Assembly: GCA_958510825.1 (NCBI GenBank)
Contig: OY294049.1
Coordinates: forward strand, 35,678,774-35,742,773
DNA length: 64,000 bases
Reading direction: 5' to 3'
Source of the DNA: Brachypterus glaber
Lineage: Eukaryota; Arthropoda; Insecta; Coleoptera; Kateretidae
Shown piece by piece: positions 55,547 through 64,000 of this stretch (position 1 is the first letter of the stretch; each line of letters starts with the position of its first letter). Under the pieces are notes generated by a model. The model had not been told where the DNA came from. It made no database searches and worked only from the letters and a program-made list of their open reading frames with translations. The position numbers and the translations under genes are program-made.

Positions 55547-55735
55547 TCATTTGTTTCTTGTTTTAAAGTTGCTATCTTGTGTTCCAAAATAATTGCCAAT
55601 AAAAACATTATATTCATATAATTTTTGAAAAACAAGAAAAAAGAACAAGAAAAGTCCTAAAAAAGGAAACTAAGCCATCTATCCACAAATGTTTTGTTAA
55701 AATGAAGCAATAAGCAGTGCTTAACACAAATATCA
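55547..55735 (+). repeat. Family AC repeat, copy 2
   Basis: See 14563-14750; the best-matching core is AAAACAAGAAAAAAGAACAA and CACAAATGTTTTGTTAAAATG (in part). Confidence 0.55.
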
Positions 55736-56182
55736 TAGTACACGATGTACCAGATTTTTCTTTTAAGTTCAACTAATACTAGTTCAATATTTATTGAAAT
55801 AATATTATTTTAAGTATTACCAGCTCAGGCAATGTAAAATTTTATTTTAGTAGCACATTATGAATAAAAAAAGTTTTTTTATTCTAATTTTAAACAAACT
55901 TCCACTTTTTAAAAACATTTTTTTATAGTTATTTGTAAGACATAAAATATTTTTTTCTTCAAGCGTACTAAATCGTTTATATTTTATAACTGAACACACT
56001 AGTTAGAAGTGATCTATTTTTTTACAGTAAAAAAATGAGTTCATTGTTGTACGCCGTAAAAAAAAGTTAGTTAGCAAAACCACCACTGGCGGTAGCACTC
56101 TTTGACATTGATGACAGCCATACTTCAAACTTCTGGTTGACTCGAGATTCTGTGCAAAAACCTTGCTTGAATTGATTAAAAA
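55736..56182. other. Unassigned sequence
   Basis: The minus frame at 56003-56218 runs into the foldback and is not supported as a gene. Confidence 0.35.
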
Positions 56183-57206
56183 CACCGGCACACAAAAAAA
56201 ATTAAGTAGAATGTGCATTTGACCGGACCTACCTATGGGTACGTATTTTGGTCCGCTGAATCCGAATTCGAGGTCAGTTTTACCCCTACACCCTCGAAAT
56301 TTCGAGAAAACTTCAAAAAACCGTAAAAATGATGAAAATTGGCAGTTTTAATGATAAAAAAATGTTTTGGAACTAAACTAAGCGTGATTTTCATGTATTT
56401 CGATCCGCTGAATATGAATCGAAACTTTATTGAGACCACGAGCCATTTTAAATGTGAAAAAATCACACAAAACTCTCGAAAATTCCGAAAAAATATAGTT
56501 TTCATGATAAAAAAACTTCTTCTGGTCCAATTCAGATAAAATTTTATATCTTTTGATGTCTTCAATTCGCATCTTAATTTTTTTAGTCGAATTACCCTCT
56601 AAAGCTGGAAAAATTCGAAAAAATTGTAAAAATGACCATTCATAACAGAAAAAAAATTGATTAAACATGATTTAATGCCTAAAATAAATACTCTATAACG
56701 TAGATATATCAAATAACTTGAAATCTGTGAAAAACACAAGACATAAAAAGATAGAAAGAAATGATTTTTACGAATCCTAAACTTTCCTTCGTTTGTATCG
56801 CACTCTTTTATCCTCAAATGATCTTCGTAGTGGATTCCTCTTTCGTTTACGATTTTCTTCGGGTACTTCTCTTTTTAACATCCAACAAAAATTACTTTTT
56901 TCGGAATTTTGGAGGGTTTGTGTGATTTTTTTACATTTAAAACGGCTCGTGGTCTCAATAAAGTTTCGATTCATATTCAGCGGATCGAAATACATGAAAA
57001 TCACGCTTAGTTTAGTTCCAAAAAATTTTTTATCATTAAAACTGCCGATTTTCATCATTTTTACGGTTTTTCGAAGTTTTCTCGAAATTTCGAGGGTGTA
57101 GGGGTCAAACTGACCTCAAATTCGGATTCAGCGGACCAAAATACGTACCCGTAGGTAGGTCCGGTCAAATGCACATTCTACTTAATTTTTTTTTTGTGTG
57201 CCGGTG
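56183..57206. repeat. 1.02-kb foldback (K)
   Basis: Arms 56183-about 56500 and about 56885-57206 are inverted and roughly 90% alike; ends CACCGGCACACAAAAAAA and TTTTTTTTGTGTGCCGGTG. Each arm carries two diverged sub-units 152 bp apart (GTACGTATTTTGGTCCGCTG AATCCGAAT and CATGTATTTCGATCCGCTGA). The loop of about 385 bp is AT-rich. The six overlapping open frames here mirror each other through the arms and are not genes. It could form a very long RNA hairpin within the host transcript. Confidence 0.92.
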
Positions 57207-57208
57207 AA

Positions 57209-57337
57209 ATGATTGAAGAAGAATATATGGTCTATACATCTACAAATCTCTCCGAAATTGCAAATGCTACATTAGACAAGTTACCATCGAAATCGAGAAA
57301 AGTTTACGATTTAGCCTACGAAAAAAAATTAAAATAA
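57209..57337 (+). pseudogene. Short protein-like frame of possible recombinase origin
   Basis: ATG right after the foldback opens 42 codons to TAA. The tail NATLDKLPSKSRKVYDLAYE reads like the N-terminal segment (LP.KS...Y..AY..F) of tyrosine-recombinase-like proteins of insect transposons, from memory. The copy at 61391-61464 keeps the same frame (LDKLPSKSRKVYDLA, then one extra codon) to a stop at the same place. It is too short to be a functional protein. Confidence 0.4.
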
Positions 57338-57600
57338 GCTGAGGAAGGTTTAAGTTTATTATATTTTAAGGGTTTTATTGGCCTATTTTAATAAAAAAAA
57401 ACATACTTAATAAATTAAATTCAAAAATTAATATTTAAAAAAATAAATAGGATGCTTGAAGAAAAAATAGTATATTTCACAGAAAAAAAATGCTTTTTTT
57501 ACTCGGCTGTAGTTTCCGTAAATTCTACATACTAGTAAAAAAAGCTTAACTTTTCCTCTTAGTAAAACAATATACTATTTTCATAACGTTTTATGAAATT
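57255..57600 (+). repeat. Direct segmental duplication, copy 1
   Basis: Colinear with 61385-61670: ACATTAGACAAGTTACCATC, AGGGTTTTATTGGCCTATTT, TAGGATGCTTGAAGAAAAAA, ACTAGTAAAAAAAGCTT and TTTTCCTCTTAGTAAAACAA. Same orientation, 4.1 kb apart, about 85-90% identical with small indels. Confidence 0.85.
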
Positions 57601-58589
57601 ACTTAAACTTAAGTAATCATTTATAACTTTTCTAAAAATTAATTTATTAGGTACAATAATAAATAATTATGATTAGTACCTACAAAAATAAATAGATATT
57701 ATATAGTAAATATAACCTTAAAGAAATTCATTTGAAAGCATCCTAGTTCCTGAAAAGGACAAGGTAAAAGTATTCTTTCTTTATACCTGTCATTTTACGA
57801 CCTGAAGGATTAAAAATTAACAATATTATCGTGAAAGTTAACTGCAAGTTAAATGACAATAATAGTTATCCCTTTTAGAAGAGGCCATAAAAATCTATTT
57901 TTAAAATTTTCAGTTTTATTGTTTAGTGCCTTTACTTTATAACCCAGACATGTAACAAAATAATTTATTTTCAATAGAATTTAAGTGGTAACAAAATGAA
58001 GCTGGATGGAAAATTGCACGAGTGCACATTTTCCAATAATTTTGTAATAACTATTGATATTTAAAAAGTCCAGTCAAAAAACGAGAAATCCTTATGTTAA
58101 ATTTCAATAAATGAACACTGGCTCATATTTTAAAGGGTAGTAGTGGATACTAACATAATAGTTTCTTACCGGTGATTTGCTTAAGGGGTGTGCTATATCA
58201 AGAATTTTAGGGGTGAGTGCGGTTATCTCACCAAATATGCACCTTACTACAAAAATACAAATAACCAATTTTTTTAAGGACAAAATTTCCAAAAATTTTT
58301 GTTTAAATTATTTTTTTAATATATTAATAACAATCGAGTTATAAATATTCAAAAATGGCCATTTTGGGAGTGAAATAGTTTTTTTCGAGTTTTCAGCCAA
58401 ATTATTCATCTGAGGATAAAAGTAGTTATGATCAAACTTGTAGCTCTGAAACTGTTCTATAATTTTCATATGTTATGAATTTCAATAAGTAGTTTGGTAC
58501 GATTACAGTGGACGCTTAAATTCGAGTTGCGCCCTCTGTAACCGTACAAAAGTACTTTTACTATTAAAAAAATTAACCAAACAAAAATT
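57601..58589. other. Unassigned AT-rich sequence
   Basis: The frame at 58104-58292 (minus) has a hydrophobic segment but no recognisable family; judged chance. Confidence 0.35.
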
Positions 58590-58886
58590 GCGATCTAATA
58601 GAAAAGTTAACATTTCTAAAAAAAAACAAATGAGGTTTGCTGACCGAAAAGTAACCTATTTTTTAGCATTTTACTTTTCTGCTCGTTACAATGATAGCAA
58701 GTGCAAAATTGAATTTTGCGCGCTAGAGTGCTAAAGTGCTGCGACCTTGTAAGGTTATAAATTTCCTGCCCGAAATTTATTTATTTTAGATCGTAGAAAA
58801 AAACGTTGTTTGTATTACGAGGCTAAAATGTGATTTCTGCTTTCGCGTGATTTTACGCTCTTAATACAAAAATAACTATTTTTTGA
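58590..58886 (+). repeat. Family AD repeat, copy 2 with collapsed hairpin
   Basis: CGATCTAATAGAAAAGTTAA, GCATTTTACTTTTCTGCTCG, TTATTTTAGATCGTAGAAAA and GCTAAAATGTGATTTCTGCT match 35131-35690. The palindrome tip and most of its right arm are deleted (about 60 bp shorter). Confidence 0.75.
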
Positions 58887-60261
58887 ATGACTAACTGTTT
58901 TGCGCTCTTGATTTACTTCACTTTTTGTACCGAAGTAATTTAAAGAGTTTCCAGAAATAACTACCTACATTGCAACTATGCATTTAACTAGAAATTCATA
59001 TTTTACCGTGCTATATTACCACCAATATTAAATGTTTTAAACTGACTATTTCACAAACAATATATAGGTCAATCAAAACCTTGCATTTTTAGTTTCTTGA
59101 CCAATCAGATCAAAATGAATATGATAATTTTTGCACATGTGCAATTATCACTTGGTTACTATGGAAACAATATACTGAAAGTTACTGATATCTTAATAAA
59201 TGTTATATTTTTGCAAAATGTGTTTTTAATTTGTGAAGTTTATTTATTTTTATTAATAATATAAATGCTTATTTTATTACCAAAACATCCTAGGTATAAA
59301 CCCTAATTAATTTCAGATAATATATTATATAATAATTAATTATTTATATTTTATGCACTTTTCATCTTAAAAGCTTTAAATCACTGATATTCATAAATTT
59401 TAATTTATTTAATTAATATTTTTTTCAAAGTTTGAGTGCTTTGAGCCATCTTTAAAATTAATTGATTTGGCTCATTTTTTGAGTGGCCACCGTTTTTACC
59501 AAGGAGCAACTTTTGAGCCAGAGAGTGTTTTCGATTTTGAAATTCGGGATTTTTTGACACACCCTACTGATAACTTATACAAACTGCAATAAATTGTTCC
59601 ATTTAGTTCATAAGTTAAGTTATAATAAAAACTGAATGTACATGAAAGTGCAAAGTTAATTAGTGCCAGGAACCGAAAATTGGTTGATTACAGATACAAG
59701 GTTGAGAAAGAAATACGGCGTTATTGATTTAAACAAAAATTGTGACCCTATATTATTTCAGAATTTATTACTAAATTAACTACCAACCCTAATTTCAGTA
59801 TTGGAACTGTCGTTAACTTTTTTAACTTTTTAATTTTAGAAAATTAATGTCAATATTATATAAAGATTCTGTTACATAAATCAACATGGACCCACCCTTC
59901 TAAGAAGAAATATAAGTCACCCTTAGTCTTAAAACAAGGCAAGTACCATAATAAATGAGGAGTTAACTTTCATAAGGGTTTGTGTTCAGCTACCCCAAAA
60001 ACCCCAGAGTGAATTTTAAATTACATGAAAGTAAGATATTTATTTTTTTAAGTTAAAAACTATACTGTTTGACATCCATTGATAATTATTATTATTTTAA
60101 TATCCCGTTGTGTGTGAATATTTTTGTTTTGTTTAGCTGTTTTATGTATTCTTTAATAATTTTGCATATAATATACATTTTTTGCTACACTCTGATAAAA
60201 TCCCAAAAAAATTATTTTTAGGGAGTTTTATTTTTGGGTTGGTATTGAAGATACAAATTTA
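58887..60261. other. Unassigned AT-rich sequence
   Basis: GAGTGCTTTGAGCCATC and TTTGAGCCAGAGAGTG near 59433-59530 are locally repeated words; no gene or known repeat. Confidence 0.4.
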
Positions 60262-60388
60262 GGGCCTATTCACAGGCCCTTATGCGAGCCTAACAACATT
60301 ATAAGCCAGCCCACAAGATACATGACGGCACATAAAGAAAATCACGGCATTATGTATTATGCTAGTTATGCGAGCCTCTGGCTAGGTC
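60262..60388. mobile_element. Palindromic MITE, family F copy 4
   Basis: GGGCCTATTCACAGGCCCTT, ATGCGAGCCTAACAAC and AAGATACATGACGGCACATA, then AATCACGGCATTATGTATTA and TATGCGAGCCTCTGGCTAGG. Diverged; pairing is weaker than in copy 3. Confidence 0.65.
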
Positions 60389-61013
60389 TTTATGTTGTCT
60401 GCGTACTGTAAGTTTGACAGTAATAAACTTGAATTTTAAATAATGTGTTAAAATTTCGGTTTCGCAAGAATTAATAATTTTTTTTTCATCCTGAAAAATT
60501 GATTTAATAGCATTGATCCCCTTATGAAAATGGTGCTCTTTAAATATAATAAGCTAATTATCTTTTTTTATAATAACTTAATTGAATATTGTTTGATAAA
60601 TTGTATCAAATTTACAGCCTTAATTCTATAGATTAAAATAGATTTAAAATTTTAAAACCTAATATTAAAATTTAAAAAAAGCTGTGAATATATTTAGGCA
60701 TTGCTTCATATGTTACAAATTTTAAACATTAGATGTTCTGTACACAGATAGAAATAACATCTTATCCAAATTAATATAATTTAAGCCAACTTTATATAAA
60801 CGCAACAACATATTTTGTTATAGTGTCAGGTATTATAATTTCAATACTAAAACCCTGAAGATTTATTGTGACATACTGTGGTGTTAGTTCGACAGAATTC
60901 AACTATAATTAATTAAAATCATTTCTTTGACGAACTAACATCTTTTCCTTTTTTTGTTTCATATTTTAATGAAAAATAAACCGAATTAATGGAAAATAAA
61001 TAAGCATATAACA
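60389..61013. other. Unassigned AT-rich sequence
   Basis: GTTAGTTCGACAGAATTC and GACGAACTAAC (60880-60940) are inverted words around an AT-rich gap, perhaps ends of a tiny element. Nothing else. Confidence 0.35.
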
Positions 61014-61378
61014 TTAGGGTGGACCTTATATTTTTTTATTATCTTAAAATTTTTGTTTAACTAGAAAATTCTAAAAAGGTTAAAAGTGATCAAACATCTC
61101 TAAGGGTCCTAATGGGGCCCCTAAAATTCGTAAAATTATTCAAAAATCGTAAAAAATCGTTGAAAATTGTCTGTAATTTTTCTATGAGTGAAAAATTTAA
61201 AGGGCTTGAAATATTATTGTTTTCCTTTTGAGCATACAAAATGATGAATGATAAATTTTTACCATAAATGTGAGTAAAACGGTAAACAAACATTTAAAAA
61301 ATATATCAGATCCGACTGAATTTATTTTTATAAAAGTCCAAACGAAAATTTTAGATAATAAAAAAAGGTCCACCCTAA
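61014..61378. mobile_element. Family L TIR element, complete copy (L1)
   Basis: TTAGGGTGGACCTTATATTT on the left, AAAAAAAGGTCCACCCTAA on the right. Inner part: AAGGGTCCTAATGGGGCCCC, AAAAAATCGTTGAAAATT, AAATTTAAAGGGCTTGAAAT. 365 bp, no coding frame; opposing minus frames (61090-61293, 61197-61400) are by-products. Confidence 0.8.
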
Positions 61379-61384
61379 TATAAC

Positions 61385-61670
61385 AATGAACATTAGACAA
61401 GTTACCATCGAAATCGCGAAAAGTGTACGATTTAGCTACCTATGAAAAAAATTTAAAATGAGCTAAAGAAGGTTTAAGTTTATTTCGAAAGGGTTTTATT
61501 GGCCTATTTTAATAAAAAAACATACTTTATTACTGAATAAATTAATATTTAAAAAAATTTATAGGATGCTTGAAGAAAAAATAGCTTTTTTTACTCGTCT
61601 GTAATTCTACAGACTAGTAAAAAAAGCTTCACTTTTCCTCTTAGTAAAACAATATACTATTGTGTTCAGA
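61385..61670 (+). repeat. Direct segmental duplication, copy 2
   Basis: Second copy of 57255-57600, directly abutting the right end of family L1, so L1 may have inserted at or near the duplication edge. Contains the second version of the LDKLPSKSRKVYDLA frame, ending at TGA. Confidence 0.85.
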
Positions 61671-62007
61671 CATTATTTTTATGTGTGTGTAATTTTTTTT
61701 TGAGTATATATAACCTCTATCTTTTTTTATGCCGTAGGGACTCTTATTAGCATAATTTTTGAATAAATCATAATGCTTATAAAATCCTTTTAATATAACA
61801 ACCCTTGATAATTTTATATAATTTGCATATAAATACAAATAGTTTTTAATTTTTTTAGAGGTTTACAGAATGTTTAACGCCTGCAAACAATAAAAATCAA
61901 AATTATTACACTGAAAAACAGTGTGAAAAAAGTTTGTTATGTATTTTTGCTAAGAGCTATAGTTGTTTTAAAATAGGCTTTATTCTTGAAAACTCTAAAA
62001 AATATAC
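61671..62007. other. Unassigned AT-rich sequence
   Basis: Nothing recognised. Confidence 0.4.
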
Positions 62008-62520
62008 AGGGTTATTCTTTTAAATGGTACTCCCACCGTAACTTTTGAAAGAAATGAGATATAAACTTTAAATTTGGAATATGTAAATCACACAATAAAA
62101 ATTATCATTTGGCAATTTTTTATTGATTAACGTGGTACCATTGCCCCCAAGGGGGAACAATATTTTATATGGCACCCTAAGTCTTTTGATACTTCATTTT
62201 AAAGAACTTAAAATTCTCTATTCAACTAACTATTCACTTTTTAATATGTTTTTTTTAAGATTTTTTTTCTTATTATTCAAATTTTTAATATTTTTTGCAT
62301 TAATTAAAATTAAAAATTTCAAAAAAATATTAAAAAATAAATAGTTACATGGTTCAATAGAGAATTTTAAGCTCTTTAAAATGAAGCTAAGTTTAAAATA
62401 TTGTCCACCGCTGCCCCCCTGGCTTCGCCTTACCGAATAAAAAATTGAAAAATATGAAAAATTATGGTTTTTGTTGTTGGATATGCATATTCCAAATATA
62501 AAGATTATATCTCATGCTAA
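62008..62520. mobile_element. Family X long-TIR element
   Basis: Starts TA|CAGGGTTATTCTTTTAAATG with inner words AAACTTTAAATTTGGAATAT, CAATTTTTTATT and TTCATTTTAAAGAACTTAAA, mirrored by TTAAGCTCTTTAAAATGAAG, CCGAATAAAAAATTGAAAAA and GCATATTCCAAATATAAAGA. The right terminus is lost. Same plan as families C and D. Confidence 0.75.
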
Positions 62521-62937
62521 AAAAAGGCTTATAAAATATGTGTTATTAGAAAATGTGACGTTTCTGTACAGAAAAGTATTCATTTGCACATAGAACTGTC
62601 AAACTTCAATTGTTTTCTAGGCATTAAAACGGCTAAACTATTTTTGCGGAATTTTTCGCTTTCTTAGGTTACGTAGGAAAAATTTTATATGCTTTAATTG
62701 TTACAAAAAGTGACTTTGTGAGGCTACAGGTTCTTTCTTATTCATTGCTTTTAGCACATGTTTAAATCGCTTTATCTTCTTCTGATTTTCCTATTCTTCT
62801 GTTCTTTTATTTCTTCCTTTTTCTTCTGTTAATATTGATTCCTCTGTTTATTATATTTCTTCTGTTTCTTCTACCTACTGTCTCTTCTGTTCATGTTTTA
62901 CTTAAAAGCTAAAAAGCAAAGCCTGATACCTTATCCA
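62521..62937. other. Unassigned sequence with pyrimidine-rich tract
   Basis: 62765-62890 is rich in TTCTTCTGTT-like words, a decayed simple repeat. Confidence 0.5.
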
Positions 62938-63104
62938 GGATTATATAGTTTGACGCACGGATCTGTGGCTACGGGAAATATGTTTGAAATGTGTGTGCAA
63001 GTGGGAGGCCCGTTGTAAGCACCCACGCCTTGACGGAAAGAAGTAAGCGCGAATGATTCCTCCCCCTTCCGTCGGAGACTTTCTTCCATGCGGAGAACTA
63101 TACC
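62938..63104 (-). repeat. Family U GC-rich repeat, minus copy
   Basis: Reverse complement of 5412-5582 with good conservation (CCCACTTGCACACACAT, GGGGGAGGAATCATTCGCGC, GAAAGTCTCCGACGGAAG). The minus frame at 62941-63156 follows the repeat. Confidence 0.75.
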
Positions 63105-63240
63105 CATAGGCGTAACAGAGGAGGGACTTAGGGGGGCTAAGTCCCCCCCAAATCAAACTATAAAAGTAAAATTAAGCAGAATATTTTTACATATACATAT
63201 ATGTAGGGGGCTTAAGCCCCCCCCCCAATTTGGACCTGGT
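63105..63240. repeat. Small element with G/C-block hairpins
   Basis: GACTTAGGGGGGCTAAGTCC (63127-63146) and GGGGGCTTAAGCCCCC (63206-63221) are two palindromes; outer words ATAGGCGTAACAGAGG and GGTATGCCTCTGATTAT are loosely inverted. Confidence 0.55.
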
Positions 63241-63590
63241 ATGCCTCTGATTATACCTTAAAATTTATGTTTTAAGGATTTAATATGCAACTCCTTGCAG
63301 AATTATAGTCGTCGCTTTCAGAAAGTACCTTAGTACCTTAGTAGGATGTTCTGAGGATGTTTGTGACAGCTTTGTTTTTGTCAGGTAAAAATACACAATC
63401 GAATAATTCAAAAAATGTCTTGACGTAATCTTTGTAATGTAAGTAGAAAATATGAAAATAAAAAACAACATTTTTTAATATAAATTTCTGGTGGCATATT
63501 TCACGTACAGTACATATTTCTAAATATAACTGCCTAGTAGAAAAAAATCAATAGAAAAAACATTTACTTTAACTGTAATTTTAATTATAG
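63241..63590. other. AT-rich intron end
   Basis: No gene or repeat. TTTACTTTAACTGTAATTTT before the acceptor supplies a plausible branch site (TTAAC) and a short pyrimidine tract. Confidence 0.45.
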
Positions 63591-63650
63591 GATGAAATAA
63601 ATCAAGAAACCTATGGCAATCAATCAGCTAATCTATCCCCAGCTCCCTAA
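63591..63650 (+). CDS. Last coding exon of the host gene
   Basis: After TTTTAATTATAG, 19 codons (DEINQETYGNQSANLSPAP) run to TAA at 63648-63650 in phase 0, the phase left by the exon at 2-55. The peptide is polar, with a SPAP C-terminus, consistent with the tail of a membrane or scaffold protein, but the family is not identified. The downstream AATAAA supports this being the final exon. Exons between the two may exist and would alter the joined reading. Confidence 0.55.
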   Translation, partial: DEINQETYGNQSANLSPAP

Positions 63651-63845
63651 GACGTAATTCAATATATTTAACACCCCATCCTCATGGTGTAGTTGCAGTG
63701 AAGAAAAAAAGTTCACATTTAACATTTTCCCACTAAACTAGGGAGGATTGATTCAATCAATTCGATTGCAAATATTTTTATTCGCATCTGTATACGTAAT
63801 ACACACATTACATGTATTAATAAAGTTTGGGAAGTACGTGATTTC
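63651..63845 (+). other. 3' UTR (inferred)
   Basis: Non-repetitive sequence after the stop codon, containing TTGATTCAATCAATTCGATT (partly self-complementary). It ends about 20 bp past the AATAAA. Confidence 0.45.
63819..63824 (+). terminator. Polyadenylation signal AATAAA
   Basis: Canonical hexamer 169 bp after the stop, followed by GT-rich GTTTGGGAAGTACGTGATTT and TTGTCCCACTGTTTTCC, as usual around cleavage sites. In such AT-rich DNA the hexamer is common, so context carries the call. Confidence 0.5.
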
Positions 63846-64000
63846 TTGTCCCACTGTTTTCCACGTCTGGACCTGACCTGTAATCAAAAATAGAGACCAG
63901 TAAACTAATTATTACTGGTCTGAATTTAAGTTTAAATAATTTCCGCTAGATGGCGCCACCGACTAAAATATCAAACAAGATGGCTGAATTGTCACGATAA
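63846..64000. other. Downstream of the inferred gene end
   Basis: AGATGGCGCCACC at about 63949 resembles ATGGCGCCAG words inside family H. AAGATGGCTGAATTGTCACGATAA at the edge is a six-codon ATG frame (in part), too short to interpret. Confidence 0.35.

Larger units (their letters stand above)
56..63590 (+). other. Giant intron of the host gene (inferred)
   Basis: Everything between the donor at 56 and the acceptor ending TTATAG at 63590 is inferred to be one 63,535-bp intron. No intact ATG-initiated coding frame interrupts it. It is AT-rich and consists largely of short transposons, foldbacks and simple repeats, with one tRNA gene on the opposite strand. An alternative terminal exon may lie at 32626-32799. 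A transcript would contain several long inverted repeats. Undetected small exons elsewhere cannot be excluded. Confidence 0.5.

Noticed and set aside
56233..57101. Overlapping open frames of 66-110 codons on both strands
   Set aside because: They mirror each other through the arms of foldback K, as expected for AT-rich inverted DNA lacking stops.
63970..64000. Start of a downstream gene at AAGATGGCTGAATTG
   Set aside because: The ATG frame stops after six codons at the window edge; cannot be judged.

Overview
The window looks like AT-rich eukaryotic nuclear DNA, most likely from an insect or other arthropod with a repeat-rich genome. The reasons are that there is no long intact open frame; that there is a eukaryotic tRNA-Ser(CGA) gene with no encoded CCA and a T-run terminator; that there are Tc1/mariner-type, jockey-like LINE and tRNA-derived SINE remains; and that there are dozens of short transposons with inverted repeats. 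I cannot place it to order. No bacterial or viral gene organisation is present.

The simplest reading of the whole window is the 3' end of one plus-strand gene with a giant last intron. Bases 1-55 read as the end of a lysine-rich coding exon (phase 0) followed by a consensus donor GTAAGT. At 63591 an acceptor (..AATTATAG) opens an exon that continues in the same phase for 19 codons to a TAA, followed by a short 3' UTR with AATAAA at 63819-63824. The implied intron is 63,535 bp. Inside it, at 32626-32799, there is a second phase-compatible exon candidate: a NAGNAG acceptor followed by 56-57 open codons and a stop. It could be an alternative terminal exon. The gene itself is not recognised.

The rest of the intron is mostly repeats, many nested. 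0-15 kb: hairpin-core repeat A with a SINE inserted (exact 13-bp target duplication), a LINE RT scrap, Harbinger-like elements B1/B2, a CRE-motif-rich element, and an element with 31-bp perfect TIRs. 15-32 kb: a deleted Tc1-type element, palindromic MITEs, the tRNA-Ser gene, B3, long-TIR families C, D, E and X, a G-rich pentanucleotide array, a retroposon with 14-bp target duplication, and a MITE whose empty site exists elsewhere in the window. 31-49 kb: two inverted copies of a double-hairpin element, near-identical copies of family Z, a 681-bp foldback, and a 135-bp tandem/inverted repeat. 49-63 kb: a second SINE nested in family D, a 1.02-kb foldback, a direct duplication carrying a short protein-like frame, and further copies of the above.

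I see no multi-gene system. The most worthwhile leads are the intron-spanning gene model with its internal exon candidate, the large foldbacks that would form long dsRNA if transcribed with the host gene, the foldback/tandem repeat relationship, and several insertions dated by nesting. All ordinary ATG-initiated open frames of 60-110 codons looked at were judged to be chance or repeat-derived, apart from the transposase fragment at 15735-16016. Family letters (A, B, C...) are labels made for this window only.
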